From NCBI GenBank assembly GCA_038363925.1, contig JAQQWL010000002.1, positions 2,914,001 to 2,978,000 of the forward strand: a stretch of DNA of 64,000 nucleotides. The letters run 5' to 3'. This DNA comes from Apiospora phragmitis (Eukaryota; Ascomycota; Sordariomycetes; Amphisphaeriales; Apiosporaceae). Shown here in pieces: positions 22,291 to 36,500 of this stretch (position 1 is its first letter; each line of letters begins with the position of its first letter). Made by a program: the position numbers and the translations under genes. Under the pieces are notes generated by a model. The model saw nothing but the letters and a program-made list of their open reading frames with translations. It made no database searches and was not told the DNA's origin.

Positions 22291-24451
22291 ATAAGCGCGC
22301 GAGAATTAAGTGCGAAAGGTTATTTTCGAAATATAGGAATTTCTATTAAAGAATTATAAAATAACGACATATATAGCTTGCGACAAGAAATAATTTCTAG
22401 TAGCCTCTTTAGGGCTCACTTTTCGTTACGCTACTTTGTTTATTTATTAATGTCACGAACGAAGCGTCACGTAGCACTTATCTTAATATTATTTTAGATA
22501 AAAAACTCTAGATCCTAGTCCTTAAATACTTGCTCGAGGTCTAGGTAATGTTTTATTATAATACGGTAGGCCTTTACGAATTCCTGCTTAATAGTAAAGT
22601 GTACGACCTAAGGGCTTTACTACTCGCAATAGTTCTTTACCGCGACGTCTCTTGGCCCGGTAATCTCTAAACTACATGAGACATCGCATACGAGTTAGCT
22701 AGACGATGTAGGTGCTATAGAGGCTATAACTAAGGCGCTTAGGGATAGGCTAAGCATAACGTTCGTAATATAAATAAGCGGGTAATTAGTTATAAATATT
22801 ACCTTTTTTTACTACTATTTTAAATATTATTACTCTTCGATATATAATTAACGGCGTAGATTATTTAATATATCGTTATAGTTTACTAGTTTACCGCTTT
22901 ATTTTATATATTCGATAAGATTTATAAAATAATAAGTCTTTAATTTATAATGCTTTTTATTATTTACTTTATAATATAGTTTTAAATAGCACGATAGTTT
23001 AACGTAGCGTATAAATCGATACACTTAATTATAAATTAACGGCTAATTAAGCGAATCTTTTTTTATAGCGATATATATTTCTCTTTACACTATTATCTAC
23101 TACGTGGTAGACGTAAATCCTCGCTTAGTTCCTCGTCTTATAAGTATAGTCGTATTCGCGCCGATCTTTATATAATTAAACGATATATTAATCTTTAGCT
23201 TTTTTTAAAGCGAAAAAAGTGGCTTTAAACTTAAAGCTAGTTTTTTATAATTAACCACTTAATATTAAAGTTATTAAATCGTTTAACTAAGTCACCTTTT
23301 AAATAATATCGGACGAAAACTATAATATTAATATCGTCTACTTTATACGACTTCTTAAATAATAGTTTTCTCTTTACTAGTTTATCGAGCTTAGCTCGTA
23401 AGGTTCTCTCTTAATAATCGCTCGGTGTGAGGACGAGGTCCTGTTCGGTATCCTTCGAGACTACCTTGCCGTTCACAGTCAATTTCTATTCGATCGAGTA
23501 ATGTATATAGGTAGGTGGTTGCTCGTCGTATATCTTCGTCTCGTGCTATTCAGCTAGGTGTAGAAACGAAAGACCGTCTCTTAGTGCTGGCGTTGGCGTC
23601 GGCGTTGGCGTCTGGCTGGGAAACGATAACACAGTCTAGGCGTTCCCTATATTCGCGGGGCTGGCGGTTAGCCGCTAGGCATCTCCGGGGGTTGTTACGT
23701 CTCTAAAGTTATTAATTAGGCCATTATCTTACTAGCTGTAATTATTAAACTATAAATTAAGGAATAGAGCGAGTTACGACATGATAAAGTTCTTCGCTTT
23801 ATTATTTTATTAGATAAAACGCTAAAGTTAGTGCGAAAAGTAATATAGCAGGTGATCTTAAGCTTACGAGGTTTAATTAAAGGGACGCTGCTTAAGCTAT
23901 AGAGTATAACCCCGCTTAGTATACTTAGTATAGCGCTAGTAAGAACTATCTTATAAGATAAAATAAGTATCGAAAATAAAACCGTTAATCTACGCTAATT
24001 TATAAAGGATAACGGCGGGGATAACTTAAGCTTATAAAGTTAATTTATTAAATAATATATTAATAAATAAATATATTAACTTAAGTATATAAAGCTTAAG
24101 TATACGTAGTATTAAAATTAATTCTTTATTATATTTAATAATTTATATATTTATATTTACTTTTAATTAAAATTATCGTTTAACTTACTCTATAGATCGC
24201 ATTACGTCGCGAGGGAGTCTATATTATAAGTAAAGCTTCGTGCTCTAAGGGATTAGTTAAATATCGCCGCCGCACACCCCGCTTCGTGCTACCTGGGCTA
24301 ATAACACGGCTAACTGCTTAGTTAACCTAGCTTAACTCTTAAATCTCACCTAGGCTTATCCCTCTACGCTTTAAGCCATCCCTATAAATTAAAATAATCG
24401 CGACCTTTTAAAACATCGATCTTAATTCTTAAAGCTAGCTCCTCGATTACT
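22291..24451. other. RIP-degraded sequence of unidentified origin
   Basis: It contains short less-mutated patches, notably 22,440-22,740 and 23,420-23,710, where TG and CA survive and GC rises. The minus strand of 23,200-22,600 gives a long stretch that looks like decayed coding sequence, with peptides such as YRYKKRFA, but I cannot name the family. The patch at 24,190-24,370 lies just upstream of the HET relic and may be its promoter. Confidence 0.4.
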
Positions 24452-24880
24452 ATGCGACTTTTATAATAATAAATAAATAATAAGTTTAGCCTTACCGAGG
24501 TATTTAAGGACATCTTTAAGTATATAATACTCTCGCATACCTAAGGAGAGGAGGAGGTTACGTTCGAAGAAATTAAAAATAATATAAGTTTTTATAAAAA
24601 AGGCTATTAAAAGATCCTTTTTTATATAAAGTAAGCTACTTACGATAATATTTTATACTTTTAAGTAAATAGCTATTATATCGATAAATCTAATAGCTTT
24701 AAACTCTTAGAGGCTATTAATTCTATATTTTACTAGTATTAGCAATCGGCTAAATACTACGTATACCTTACCGATGTTTCGAAAGGCACCGATATCGAGA
24801 CCGACGAGCTATCGCGATCGATGTGGAAGCTCTCTTTTCGAGATAGTAGGTGGTTTACCCGCGGTTAAACATTCCAAGGG
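24452..24880 (+). pseudogene. HET-domain (heterokaryon incompatibility) gene relic, N-terminal domain only
   Basis: One reading frame runs without indels from an ATG at 24452 for about 140 codons and shows the HET domain motifs in order. These are MRLL at the start, SLTEVFKDI, LSHT followed by a stop where the family has Trp (24530-24544), EEEVTFEEI, KKGY, an Ile-Asp-Lys segment, LLEAINS, YYVYLTDVS at about 24,755-24,780, and SRWFTRG followed by a stop in place of Trp (to about 24,868). The stops sit at Trp and Gln positions, as RIP would produce from TGG and CAA/CAG. HET domains trigger non-self recognition and cell death when hyphae fuse, often as the N-terminal effector of NLR-like proteins. 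Here the sequence loses similarity just after TFQ, and no NACHT, WD40 or ankyrin part follows. It is a dead fragment. Confidence 0.8.
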
Positions 24881-27786
24881 TCATGAGTATGTGTAAACCG
24901 GGTTTAACGAGTTATTTTAATACTTTAAGTTAAAGAATAAAAGTAATAGAAATAAAATATTAAGGGGTAGTCGAGATAAGAAATAGCGGGGGAGGGGAAG
25001 AAATAATAGGGGAGGGAATAAAATAAAAGTAATATAATAATCTTAAAACGATAATAAAGTTAATAAAGTTATTAATATAAATCTTTTCGGTTTAATTAAT
25101 TTATATCGCGTTATAACTTTACTTATCACGACTTATTAAAACTTTTAATACTAGATTCTATTAAATAAAAAGTATTAATACTTTAAAGGTCGATAGTTCG
25201 ACTAAAATCTATTAAAGGAAATATATATTAAAATAACCGCGTTATATTATAAATAAATAAGTTTAATTAATATAATTAATTACGCGTTTAATAAATTCTA
25301 GTAATTTAATTAAAACCGTTCTTAATTATAATAGCGGGACCCTTATTTTCGGCGCTAGGCCCTATAGCCGTTTACTAAAGCTTAAAAAACGCCGTCGCTA
25401 ATTTCTAAACTATTTTAAATAATATATAATTTAATAAATTACGAAATATTAAATACGAATATAAAATACTTAATATAAATATTACCTTAATATTAATAAC
25501 CGAGCTTAATTTTATTAATAAATAAAAAAGAGGTATAAATACCCCTATTTAACTTTATAAATTCCTATTAATAATTAAGGATTTCTATAACGTTATAACT
25601 AATAAAAACCCTTATAATATTACGGATACCTATATATCTTTATACCTCGAGATTATTATATTAGTTTAAAATATTATAAAATTAATAATAATAATAAATT
25701 AAAAAGTACGGCTTAAATAAAAAAATATATATTAATTATAATTATATATTACGATATTATTAAATACTTTAATTAATTAAACTATACCGCTTTATAAAGG
25801 TAAAAAACGAGAATTTAAAGTTAATTAATTTTAAAATTATTAAAGCTTATATTATACCGTGATATTATATAAGTTTTTATAAACTTTATATCGTTTTACG
25901 ATAATATTTTTAAGCTATTAATAAAAATAGCCTAACTTTATCTTATTATATTAAAATATCGTCTACTATACTTAAATTCGATATTATTACGAGAATCTTT
26001 AAAAGGTTTTTTTATATCGATCGTCTATTATTACTAGTATTTAATAAAAGTAATTAAAACTAAGATACTAAGATAGCTTCTTTATATTACGGCATTAAAT
26101 TATTAAACCGAACTTAGACCGTTAAACTAAATATTAAAATAAGTTAGCGTTTTATACGAACCGATTTAACCCTTAATATAAACGTATAAGCCCTCGATTA
26201 AGCTTACTTTTAAAAAAATTCCTATTTAATTTAAAAACATAGCTTTTTAAACTATATCCTTATTATATTCGTTACCTTAACCTATAAACTATAGTAATAA
26301 AACTTAAAAACGATATACCTATTTTATTATTTACTTATCGCCCGTAATATTTTAATCTTTAATTAATAAATAACTTTAATTTATATATTATAAATACCTC
26401 TTTATAATTATAATAAATTATTATACTTATAAAATAATATAGCTTATTTTTATTATATAATTAATTATACTTATTCTTAAATAATTAAAATATAATACGG
26501 ATAATTAAAAAAAATTCTTAAATTTATATCGAAAAATAACCTTACTATATTATAATATCCTAATCTATATATCCCTTTTTTAAAAACCTTTTATTCGTAT
26601 ATTATTACATTAATAATCTTAGTTCTTTAAAAGTTTTAATTTTTATCGCTTTATAATTATTTTATTTATCGTTTTTTAAGCTTAATATTAAGTTATTAAT
26701 TTAATAAAAACCGTTAATTATTATTAATAAAAGAATAAAGGCTTTATTTTATAATAAATATTAAATATATAAGTATTCTATATATAATACGCGAATAAAA
26801 AAATAATTAATCGGCCTAAGACTAATGATCTTAAAGAGTAGGTTAGACGAAAGGGGTATATTAAAAATAAAATCTTACTCTATAATAATTATTATACGAA
26901 TAACTCTTTATTTAAATAATTATATAAAGAAGTAATAAATAAAAGCTTAATTATATAAAAAATAAGAAGATTATATAATTACGTTCGTATTACTAGTAAT
27001 AAATAAATTAATAAGGCCCGGTATTATAATTATAAGTAAATAATTAATTTAATTCTTAATTTAATTATATATTAATTAACCTTTTAATAATTTTCTTATA
27101 TATATATCTCGTATTATTATTTAAATACTTAACTTTTCTTATTTATATAGTTTTATATTTTAAAATATTAATATATAAAACTAATTATTTTATATTTATA
27201 TTAGTTTTATTTTATTAACTCGAGAATAAAGCCTTATAATATCCGGATATAGGATATTAAAATTAATAAAGGTAGCCATCAAGAGGGGTAGCTAGAAGGC
27301 GGCCCTACTTATAATAAACTTAAGGTAATTATAAAATTAATTAAGTAACCGGCCCCTATTATATTAATTACCTTACCCTTTATATTTTAATATTATAAAT
27401 TAATTAATTATTAAAGCGTGAAATATTTCAGCTAATTAATTAATTTATAACGTATATAATAAAAATATAACCTTAAAATAAAAAAATAAAGATAACACGA
27501 AAATAAACATTATTAATATAATATTAATAATTATTACTTAAAATCGCGATATCTCGTAACGGATAACTAATTTTTATATAATCTATTTATATATAAAAAC
27601 AGCGCGTTATATTAATTAATAAACTATATTAATAAATTTTTTTTTAATAATATAAACCGAGCTTATAAAATAAACCTTAACTTATTTTAGCTCGTTTAAT
27701 AAGTTATTTTAAAAGGTCGAATAATATCTTTTTAAACTAAATATTATTATTTAAACTTTATATTAAAGTCGTATCTATATAGTATA
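24881..27786. other. RIP-degraded sequence of unidentified origin
   Basis: It starts with a purine-rich stretch (24,930-25,070) that does not look coding. Further on, short traces of decayed coding sequence appear on the plus strand (for example SGTLIFGA near 25,340) but no family could be named. Low GC and missing CA/TG show heavy RIP, hence it was once repeated. Confidence 0.35.
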
Positions 27787-28260
27787 ATGAGCACTAAAAG
27801 CCGCGAACAAGCCGTTAAAAGGGCTCGCTCCCTCGAAGAGTTAAACAACCCAACGCATATTAAAGATATTTAACGAGAGCTTTATCGATCGTATCGGACC
27901 ACCTCTCTTAATATTTATAAGCTAAGAGATTTTTCTTATTAAATTTTTAAAAACATCCCCTTAGAAGCGATTTAAATTATAATTAATACCGTATACCGTT
28001 GTATTACTTATAATATTAATTCTTATAATCCTAATATTATTAAATACTTCGATATCGAGGAAAATAAATAACAATTTACTCTTTTTTTTAAGAAGTTCTC
28101 TTAAAAAATAATATTAACTTTAATTATTATTATTAAAACGTACAGCGCTTATTTATTTAATAAACTTTATAATATATTTCGATATATCCGCGTTAAACGG
28201 CGACTAATAATTAAAGTTCTATGATTTTTAAATTAATTAATTTTAAATCTTATTATTAAT
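27787..28260 (+). pseudogene. Decayed open frame of an unknown, probably transposon-encoded protein
   Basis: From an ATG at 27787 one frame reads MSTKSREQAVKRARSLEE and continues, with stops only at positions where Trp, Gln or Arg codons could have been mutated, for more than 100 codons. The start is basic and helical. No domain is recognised. Codon structure that survives without indels suggests former coding capacity. It is probably the first ORF of a transposable element whose remainder extends to the right, but this is inference. Confidence 0.3.
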
Positions 28261-31200
28261 TAAACTTGAAATAAGCTTTTTTAAAAAATTTAATATATAA
28301 TAATTAATAGGATTAATAATATTATTACGTTTAAAAATAAAAACAAAAATATAAATAACGGTTATTAAACCGGTAACGAAACCGGCTATAAAACTAATAA
28401 TAATATTAATTACGTAAATTATAATAAATATAATTATAATTATAATAACTCGATTAATAAGGAAGGCGGCAACGAAAACGAGGCTACCCTTAATTATATA
28501 AATTCTAGTCCGCTACTAAAACTCGGTAGCCCCAGCGAAAATAACTTAAATAATATTATTAATTATATACTTAACTCGGTATCTCTAATATTAATACCGA
28601 GCTCAGCCGCTAATTTACCTAATACGTAAAGTTTTCTCGAAACTATAAGCCTTTTACCGAGTTATAAAAATATTAAATTAAAAAAGCTAATATTAAATAG
28701 GTATACTATTACTAAAGAGTTATTATTTTAATATTAAAAAAAATAAAATATGAAAAAAGGCCATTAAAAATACTTTAAAAAAGAAATATAAAAATCTATA
28801 TATTATAATTTAAAATATTAATTAAGCTCTATTTAAAAATAAATTATATACCTCGGAATTAAATAAAACTTTAAAAATAATAATATATTAAAAACTCGGT
28901 TAACTATAAAAAGAGCGTAAAATTATTCGTATAAATCTTTTTAAATATTAAAAAAAAATATCGAGAATTAATACCGATTTAATAAAATATTTAAATCGTA
29001 ATTATAACCGTTAATTTAATATAAACTATTTAAAATAAAACTTTTCGAAATTCTTACTACGGCTAGCTTAAATATAAATTAAAATTAAAATAATAAAAAA
29101 AGCAGGTACTTTTTTTAATAAAGATATAATAACTGGTTTAATATAATATTTATTATTTTTTAAATATTATTAAATAAATTTATTATAATAACTTTTTAAT
29201 AATACTTAAAACCTTATTTAAAAACTAATACGTTTATTAATTATATAGAGTTAATACTTTTATTTTAACTTATAAATTACTTTAACCTTTACTACTTAAT
29301 ACTTAAATTTCTTTATCCCGGTTAAGAACGTTAACTAAGCCTTCGAAATAATATTAAGTATAACTATTTATGTTTATATATAAAAACGTATTAGTTTTAA
29401 AAATTAAAACTAAATACGTTATATATAAAAAAAAGCTCGTACTTTCCTCTTTTCTTATAATAATTAAAATAAATTAAAAAATCTATTAATTATAAAAATC
29501 TCTTATTTTAATTAAAAAACATCCGCTTCGTTATATTAATCACTTTATTTATAATACCTTAACTTATTTATCCTTATATTTAAGCCGAAATAAAAAGGGG
29601 TAATACGTAAGCGGTATTAAAGTTTTATATATTATAAAACGGATCTTATATTTAAAAAAATTATATATTATTAATATTTCTTTTTATTTAAAAAAGTTCT
29701 ATTTATTTATAATCGAAACGTACGTTTTAACGCTAAAATCGACGGTAACGCGTAAAGTAAAATATTCACCTATAAAAGCCCCGGAAACCGCGATACAAGT
29801 AATATCGAGATTAAGTTAAGGGTTCTATTTACTAAACTAGATAAAGTGGCTTGTTACACATCTCGTCACCGCCTCTTAATCGGGCCGCATCTCGAGATTA
29901 TGTTTACGAAGCATCATGCCCTGTCCGGGCCCGTCGAAGGACGGCGTACCCTAGCGCCGGGCCCTTGGCGGGGTTTAAAAATAATAGCTCTTCTTAACAC
30001 GAGTCGGCACCACCACAGTTTATAAGGATAGGGATTTTCTTTTAGCTATAGATACGGCAGCTGGCGGGCGGTAGGTAAAGATAGGCCGGTAAATAGAAGC
30101 CCCCGTCGTAAAGGATAACTAAAGTTAAGACGGGGCCTTCTATTAATAATATAGCTTTACGAAATAACTCGCTTATTTTCTACGCCGTTAGTAACGCGCG
30201 AGGGTCTTACCTTATAGCCCCTCCGCTACGCCCGCTATCGGGCGCGGGCGAAAATACGTATATATAGCCTTTTACGTGTATATAGTTAGCGGCGCGAAAA
30301 TAGGCTCGCCTCGCGGCGTCGCGGTTATTATATTACGTAGTATCATTAATTAACGCTTTAACCCGCGTCGCTTATATAGCTTAAGCTTATTTTTAAAATA
30401 CCGGGTTATTAAGTTTAATATCCTTTATTACTTTAAAAACCTCGGCCGGATCGGCGCCGCCGTAAACGGTGGTCCTTAGGATATAGACGGTTTCGAAATT
30501 AAAAAAAGGATTAATAAAAAAAGATAAAATATTTAATAAATTAATTATATTATTATTTAAATATAAACTTAATAAAATAAATTATTTATAAGTTTTTATA
30601 TATTAATAACGTTTTATAAATAAAACTTCATAATAATTATATTATTATTAAATAATTATTTATTCGCCGCGAAGCGGTTATAATAGTAATTAAATTAAAT
30701 TAAATTATAAATTATATATAATTTATATTTAGGTTACGATTTTCGAAATATTTTTAATAACGAGTTTAACGTTTAAACTTATAACGTTATTATATATCTT
30801 TATATATTCGAAGTATTTAATATATATATTTATTTATTAACCGTTATTTATTATTTTAATAAAAATAAATAAAAAGAAAAAAAGAGTTTATTAATAATTA
30901 GTTTTTTTATAATTAGTTAATTAATTTTAATAATTTTTATTTATATTAATCCTTTATTTATTTTATATTTTCTTATAAGTAATTAATACTTTTTAATATT
31001 TAATTATTTTTATATAAAGAAATAAGGTAATAATATAAAAACTTTTATCCTTATTATATAGCTATTTTATAAGGCGTATAATTATATAAAAGAGGGCAGT
31101 TATTATTATAAAGCTATTTAAATAATTAAAAGGCCTTATTATTAGCCTTTTTTTTACCTTTAAAACGTGTAATAAAATAGCTTATAAACTTATCGATTAA

Positions 31201-31469
31201 TTAATAAATAATATATAAGGTTTTTTTTAATTTTATAATATAAATAATTAAGAATATTTATAAGGATTAGCTTTATAAAAAGCGGAGCGTTAAAATTAGT
31301 AACGATTCGATATAAAAGCCACGGCGAAGAAATAAGGTTAGCTAGGGACGCCTCCCTCGTATAATCTTAACGTAGCTTACGATTAATCGAGAGACCGGGC
31401 TCTTTACCCTCTATTTAAGTTCTTATATCCCTATCGCTCTATTTTATAGTAACGCCTTTTTATGGTAGG
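28261..31469. other. RIP-degraded sequence with a less mutated GC-richer patch
   Basis: Mostly heavily mutated AT-rich DNA of unknown family. The patch 29,845-30,490 keeps CA/TG dinucleotides and GC-rich runs (for example around 29,920-29,980 and 30,215-30,250), in contrast to its surroundings. A similar smaller patch lies at 31,300-31,469 next to the LTR of element A. No frame or domain is recognised. Confidence 0.4.
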
Positions 31470-32131
31470 TGTTATAACCCGACCTAACCATGCGGCTAAA
31501 GACCCTACTCACCGGCACGAGGATACGATGACCCGATCCGGCTACGATATTATAGCTAGCGATCGCACCGCTAGTTATAATAACATATACGTAGTTATAT
31601 TTTAATAACGTGCGATAAAATAAACGGCCCTAGTCCGCGTAGCGATAGAACGAATACAGGTGGATATAATAATAAGGCACGAGGAGTTACGTAACGAGCC
31701 CCGGAGTAATAAAAAGTACGACGCTCGAAGTAAGCTAACTAAGGTTAAATTACCGTGATTTAAAAAATAGATTATAATAAGCTAATAACGAGATTATTAT
31801 AAATATATTAATAATTTAATAAATTAATAAAAAAAGAGATGAAATATATAACGATAAACGTTTTTTATATATTTTATATAAATACTTTTTATTTTAATAA
31901 TTAATTTAAATATTAATTTTAATTTATTAATTAAGTAAATAGTTTTAACGAAACTATTATAAATACCTTTAAATTTATATACTTTAATTACGTTTATTTT
32001 TATAAGTTATTACTTATTATATTAATAAAAACGAACTTTTATTATATATTTAAATACTTTTTTATATTATTAATATAAACCTTAATATATTTTATTAAGT
32101 TTCTTTTAAAACCCGGATAGCGTTTATTATA
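31470..32131 (+). repeat. 5' LTR of element A
   Basis: It begins TGTTATAACCCG and ends TTATTATA (probably once GTTACA). Its first 250 bp keep more GC than the rest. The last 400 bp are shared with the LTRs of B, C and F. Confidence 0.85.
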
Positions 32132-32846
32132 TTTTAATTACTATTATTCTCACGAGTTATTACTTAAACCCTTAAATAATAATACTATAAGAACTATATT
32201 TATACCTAGCCCTAGTAATACCATCCGATAAGGAAAAATCCCTATCGCTACTCTTAGCGCCTCTTAGCGAGACCTTACTATAGAGGTCGACAGCAACGAT
32301 AATAATAACGAGCTTACTTAATAGACGCTAGCTAAACGGATTAAAGAGCTCGAGCAGGAAAGCGTTAATTACTAGCACTATTACGCACGGCTCGAAAGAG
32401 AGTATAACGAGCTCCGGATTAAGGATACCTTAAGATAAACACTTTATAATATTAATAAGCTACGCGAAAAAGTACGTCTCCTTTATATAACTATTAATAT
32501 TATTTAAACCTTTAATATATTTAAAAAAGGTATAAAGATTAATACATTAATATTATTTAACGAGATAAGCGGAAACCTTCGAAACTTTTTTATTTAAATT
32601 AAAACCTATTAACGATTTTATAAAAAAACGTTTTAAAACGTTACTTAGCGAGTTATTTACGTTACCTCGTTTCTTAAAAATAAAGTACTCGCTTAGTTTA
32701 AACCTTACCTAGACGAACTTAAAAAAAACGATTAGTAAGTTAAGCTATACCGCACAGAGGCATAGCGAATTTTTAAAAGCTACGATAGCTTTAAGTAAGT
32801 TTTTAAGTTATTTTTTTAAAACCCCGACGAAAAACGATAAGCGGAG

Positions 32847-33547
32847 TATAACGAACGCTATTCGAGTTTTAAAAGAAACCTAGTAAAACGTACTAAGGTT
32901 TATATTAATAATACGAAAAAGTATTTAAACGTGCGATAAAAGTCGCTTTTATTAATATAATAAGTAATAGCTCGTAAAAACGAAGGTAACTAAAGTGCGT
33001 AGATTTTAAAAGTATTTATAATAATTTTATTAAAGCTATTTATTTTATTAAAGCTATTTATTTTATTAATAAATTAAAATTAATATTTAAATTAATTATT
33101 AAAATAAAAAGTATCTATATAAAATATATAAGGAACGTCTGTCGTTATATATCCAGTCTCCTCCTCACTGATCCGTTAGATCGCCCGTTGGCTCACGGTG
33201 ATCCTGTTATTGGCTCACGGTAATCTATCCCTTGGATCACGGTGATCCATTCCAGTGGCTCACTTGGAGCGTCGTGATCCCGTGGCTCCTAGCTCACTGG
33301 CAGCGCGGTGATCCAGTCGCTCCTTATTACGTAACACCTCCCCGGTTGCTCTCCCGGGTCGGGTCTATCCTTTCATTATCTAGGACATCTTCGTAGTTAT
33401 AGTTACGCGCTTCTATAGTATAAGGGAGTTTATGTTAGTGTGGCTAGTAGTACGGTCGGTAGCTGTGACGTCGTAGCCTGGTCGGGGCATGGTAAACCCG
33501 TTCCGGCGAGTAGGGTCTTGGCCGCATGGTTAGGTCGGGTTGTAACA
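32847..33547 (-). mobile_element. Solo LTR in gag of element A, flanked by CGGAG duplications
   Basis: The plus strand runs from TATAACGAACGC to GGGTTGTAACA, the reverse of the family's LTR ends. CGGAG stands on both sides (32842-32846 and 33548-33552). Joining the flanks restores the gag sequence found uninterrupted in element B near 39,105. Its U3 half (33,150-33,547) keeps many CA/TG dinucleotides, so it is less mutated than its host and probably younger. It belongs to the same LTR subtype as element F. Confidence 0.93.
33190..33315. repeat. About 22-bp tandem array inside the solo LTR
   Basis: Units of the form GGCTCACGGTGATCC start at 33190, 33212, 33234, 33257 and, degenerated, 33284. 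The third unit is GGATCACGGTGATCC, a palindrome with 7-bp arms. The array recurs in the LTR of element F. Its place in the LTR U3 region suggests enhancer-like binding sites. Confidence 0.75.
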
Positions 33548-36500
33548 CGGAGAAGGAACTCGAAACCTTTAAATAAAAAGGATTAGCCGCCTTTTATACC
33601 GCCGAATTCCGACGTATCATAATTCGATTAAACTGTACCGAGGTTACGAAAATTATAATATATTATCGAGGGTTAAAGGAGAATGTTAAAAACGAACTTA
33701 GCCGGCTAAATACCCTTAATAATTTCCTTTTATATATAAAGCTCACTATTAAAATTAATACTTATATATATAAACGACGCCGCGAAAAGTAAGGCGGACT
33801 ATAACGATAAATTAATCGAATCTAGGCTAATACCGGACGACCACGTTAATATAATAATATGCCGCTTAAAAATATTATAACGTATAGCTATTATAATAAA
33901 CCTATAGATCTCGACGTTACTAAACACGATAAGTACGATAAAAAGTAATATATTACTTATTATAATTATTAAAAATAAGGACATTACGCTTAAAAATATC
34001 GAACACCGAAAAAGGACTTCCGAAAAGTCTTAAACGAACGATATATCAACGTTACCAAGGTAGAAGACACCCCTATAACAGCTATTAAAAATAACAACGC
34101 CACTATTAAACACGGTAACCTACCCTAAACAGCCTGTTATAACGACGGGTACGCCTTATAATTAGCGGATAAAGAAGGTATTAAATAGTTTTTAAAAACC
34201 CCTAAAAGTAGGAGAAACTATAACCGGAGCGTCGCGATAATACGGAGGGAGCAACCCTTCTTATATAATAATAATAACGACTCTACGGACGACACTATAA
34301 ATTAACCAGCGTAACTATTAAACTATAAACGTCTAATTAATATATTAATAAAAGAGTTAATAAATAAGATTATAAAATTAAAAAACCTAAAGACTAATAA
34401 ATAGTTAACTATCCTTAGTATTCTTTACCTTAACTTAAAATATTTACGCTAAGTACTTATTACGACTAGGTTTAATTAAGAAATTTATAATAATTATATA
34501 GTAAAGAATAACACTTAAATCTCCTTTATATACGAAGGGTATTTTACGCTCTCTTAAATCTTATACGTATATAATACTTATATAAAACATTTCGTAAAGA
34601 AATTCGAACACGAATAATTTCTTTAAAAGATTAGTAAATGACCTATTACGTAACTACACCTCGATTATATTATTAAAAAACTCTAAACGTTAGTTCTTAA
34701 TAAACGGCGCGTATACTTACTAATATAAAAAGACTTATAATAACTATAATAATACTATTTAAAAAAAACGAGATTAAAAGGAGTATTTCGAGGATCGATA
34801 CTTTAAACACGCCTAGGAAAAATCGCGAACCTATAGATATAAATTACTGCGAATTTAATAAACCTTCGAATTATCCGAGAAACTCGAATCTTAAGTATTA
34901 GGGATAGTACTTCGTACGAGGAATATAGAGATACCTCCACCGGTATATTAAAAAGCGCCCTATAAAGAACGAAAGGAACGATAATAACGATACGAGGATT
35001 AATCGTAAGAAATTATTAATTACTTATAAGAGTAGCGTTTAAGAAATGAACGCCGCTTATTATAAAAAAACAATAATAGGCGGACTAAGACAGGTCCTTA
35101 TATTAAATAACGAATAATCGAGTTATTTATAAGTATATTATATTAGTAATAAGTATAAAAAAAGTTTATATTAAAGCGTTATTTAATAGCGGAGCGTAAG
35201 GAAACTATATTTTACCACGAATCGTTAATTACTTTAAACTCGAATAATAAGAGAAAAACGCCCTATATCGATTAAAAATCATTAATAAAGGACTTATAAC
35301 TTATAACGATAGAAAAGTATAGAAGAAAATCGCGAACTGTCCGGTTAATATTAAAAGACGCTATAAACAAATTATGTGTAATATCACGGACGTCGCAGGA
35401 TATAATATAATTTTAAAAATACCCTAATTACGAGTAAATAATTTTAAAATTAATTAAAAAACAGGCTAACTTTAGTAAAATATACTAGGAAGAGGTTTAA
35501 TTAATAGGTAGCGGTTTAAAAAACGACCCCTTAATAAACTTAAAATCTTTAAAGTATATATTATTACTAAAGAACCTAAGCCGAACGTTATAACGATTAT
35601 ATTAAAAGAGTACCGGTAATTCGAAGCTTTTTTTAATAAGAAATTAAAAATAGGCTTACCGCTTTACATATAGTAGGATTATAAAATACCCTTTAAAAAT
35701 AAGAAAGAACCCCTATTTATACCTATATATAAACTTAATTAAGAGCATAAACAAGCTTTAAAAGAGTATATTATAAAAAATCTCGAGAAAGGAGTTATAT
35801 AACCATTTATATTACTAACGAGCTTCCTTATCCTCTTTATTCTGAAAAAGAGCAAAGACGAGAAACTTAAATGGCGTATATATATCGATTATTAAAAGCT
35901 TAATAAAATCATTATTAAAAACCGGTACCCTTTACTTTTAATCGGCGACCTATAAAATAAACTATTATACGCTAAAATCTTTATAATACTCGACCTCTTT
36001 AATATATATAACTTAATCCGGATTAAAGAAAGAAAGGAATAAAAAACCGCGTTTCGAACTAAGTATAGATATTTCGAATACTAAGCTATGCTATTTAATT
36101 TAACTAACACACCAGCTAGTTTTTAATCTATAATTAATTATATCTTATAAGAATACCTCGATAAATTTATCGTAGTATATCTCGATAATATCCTTATTTA
36201 CTTCGAGAATAATAAGTAACACCGAGAACACGTAAAACTAATACTTCGAAAGCTATAAAACGCTAACCTATTAATTAATTTAAAAAAGAGCGAATTCTAC
36301 TAACGATCTGTCATATTTATAAAATACGTAATATCCCTTAGAAAAATCCGGATAAAACCTTTTAAAATCTTAATAATTAAAGAGTAGCCCACGCTTATAA
36401 GCGCTATAAAAGTTAAATCTTTCTTAAGACTAGTTAATTATTACTAGATATTTATCCCTAAATTTAATAAGTTAGCAACACTTTTAATAAACTTAACAAA

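Noticed and set aside
23515..23706. 63-codon plus-strand frame in a GC-richer patch
   Set aside because: It includes a short GGCGTT/GGCGTC repeat and no domain; too short to call a gene.
33799..33984. 61-codon minus-strand frame rich in Ile
   Set aside because: It lies antisense to the gag zinc-knuckle region of element A and comes from AT-rich composition.
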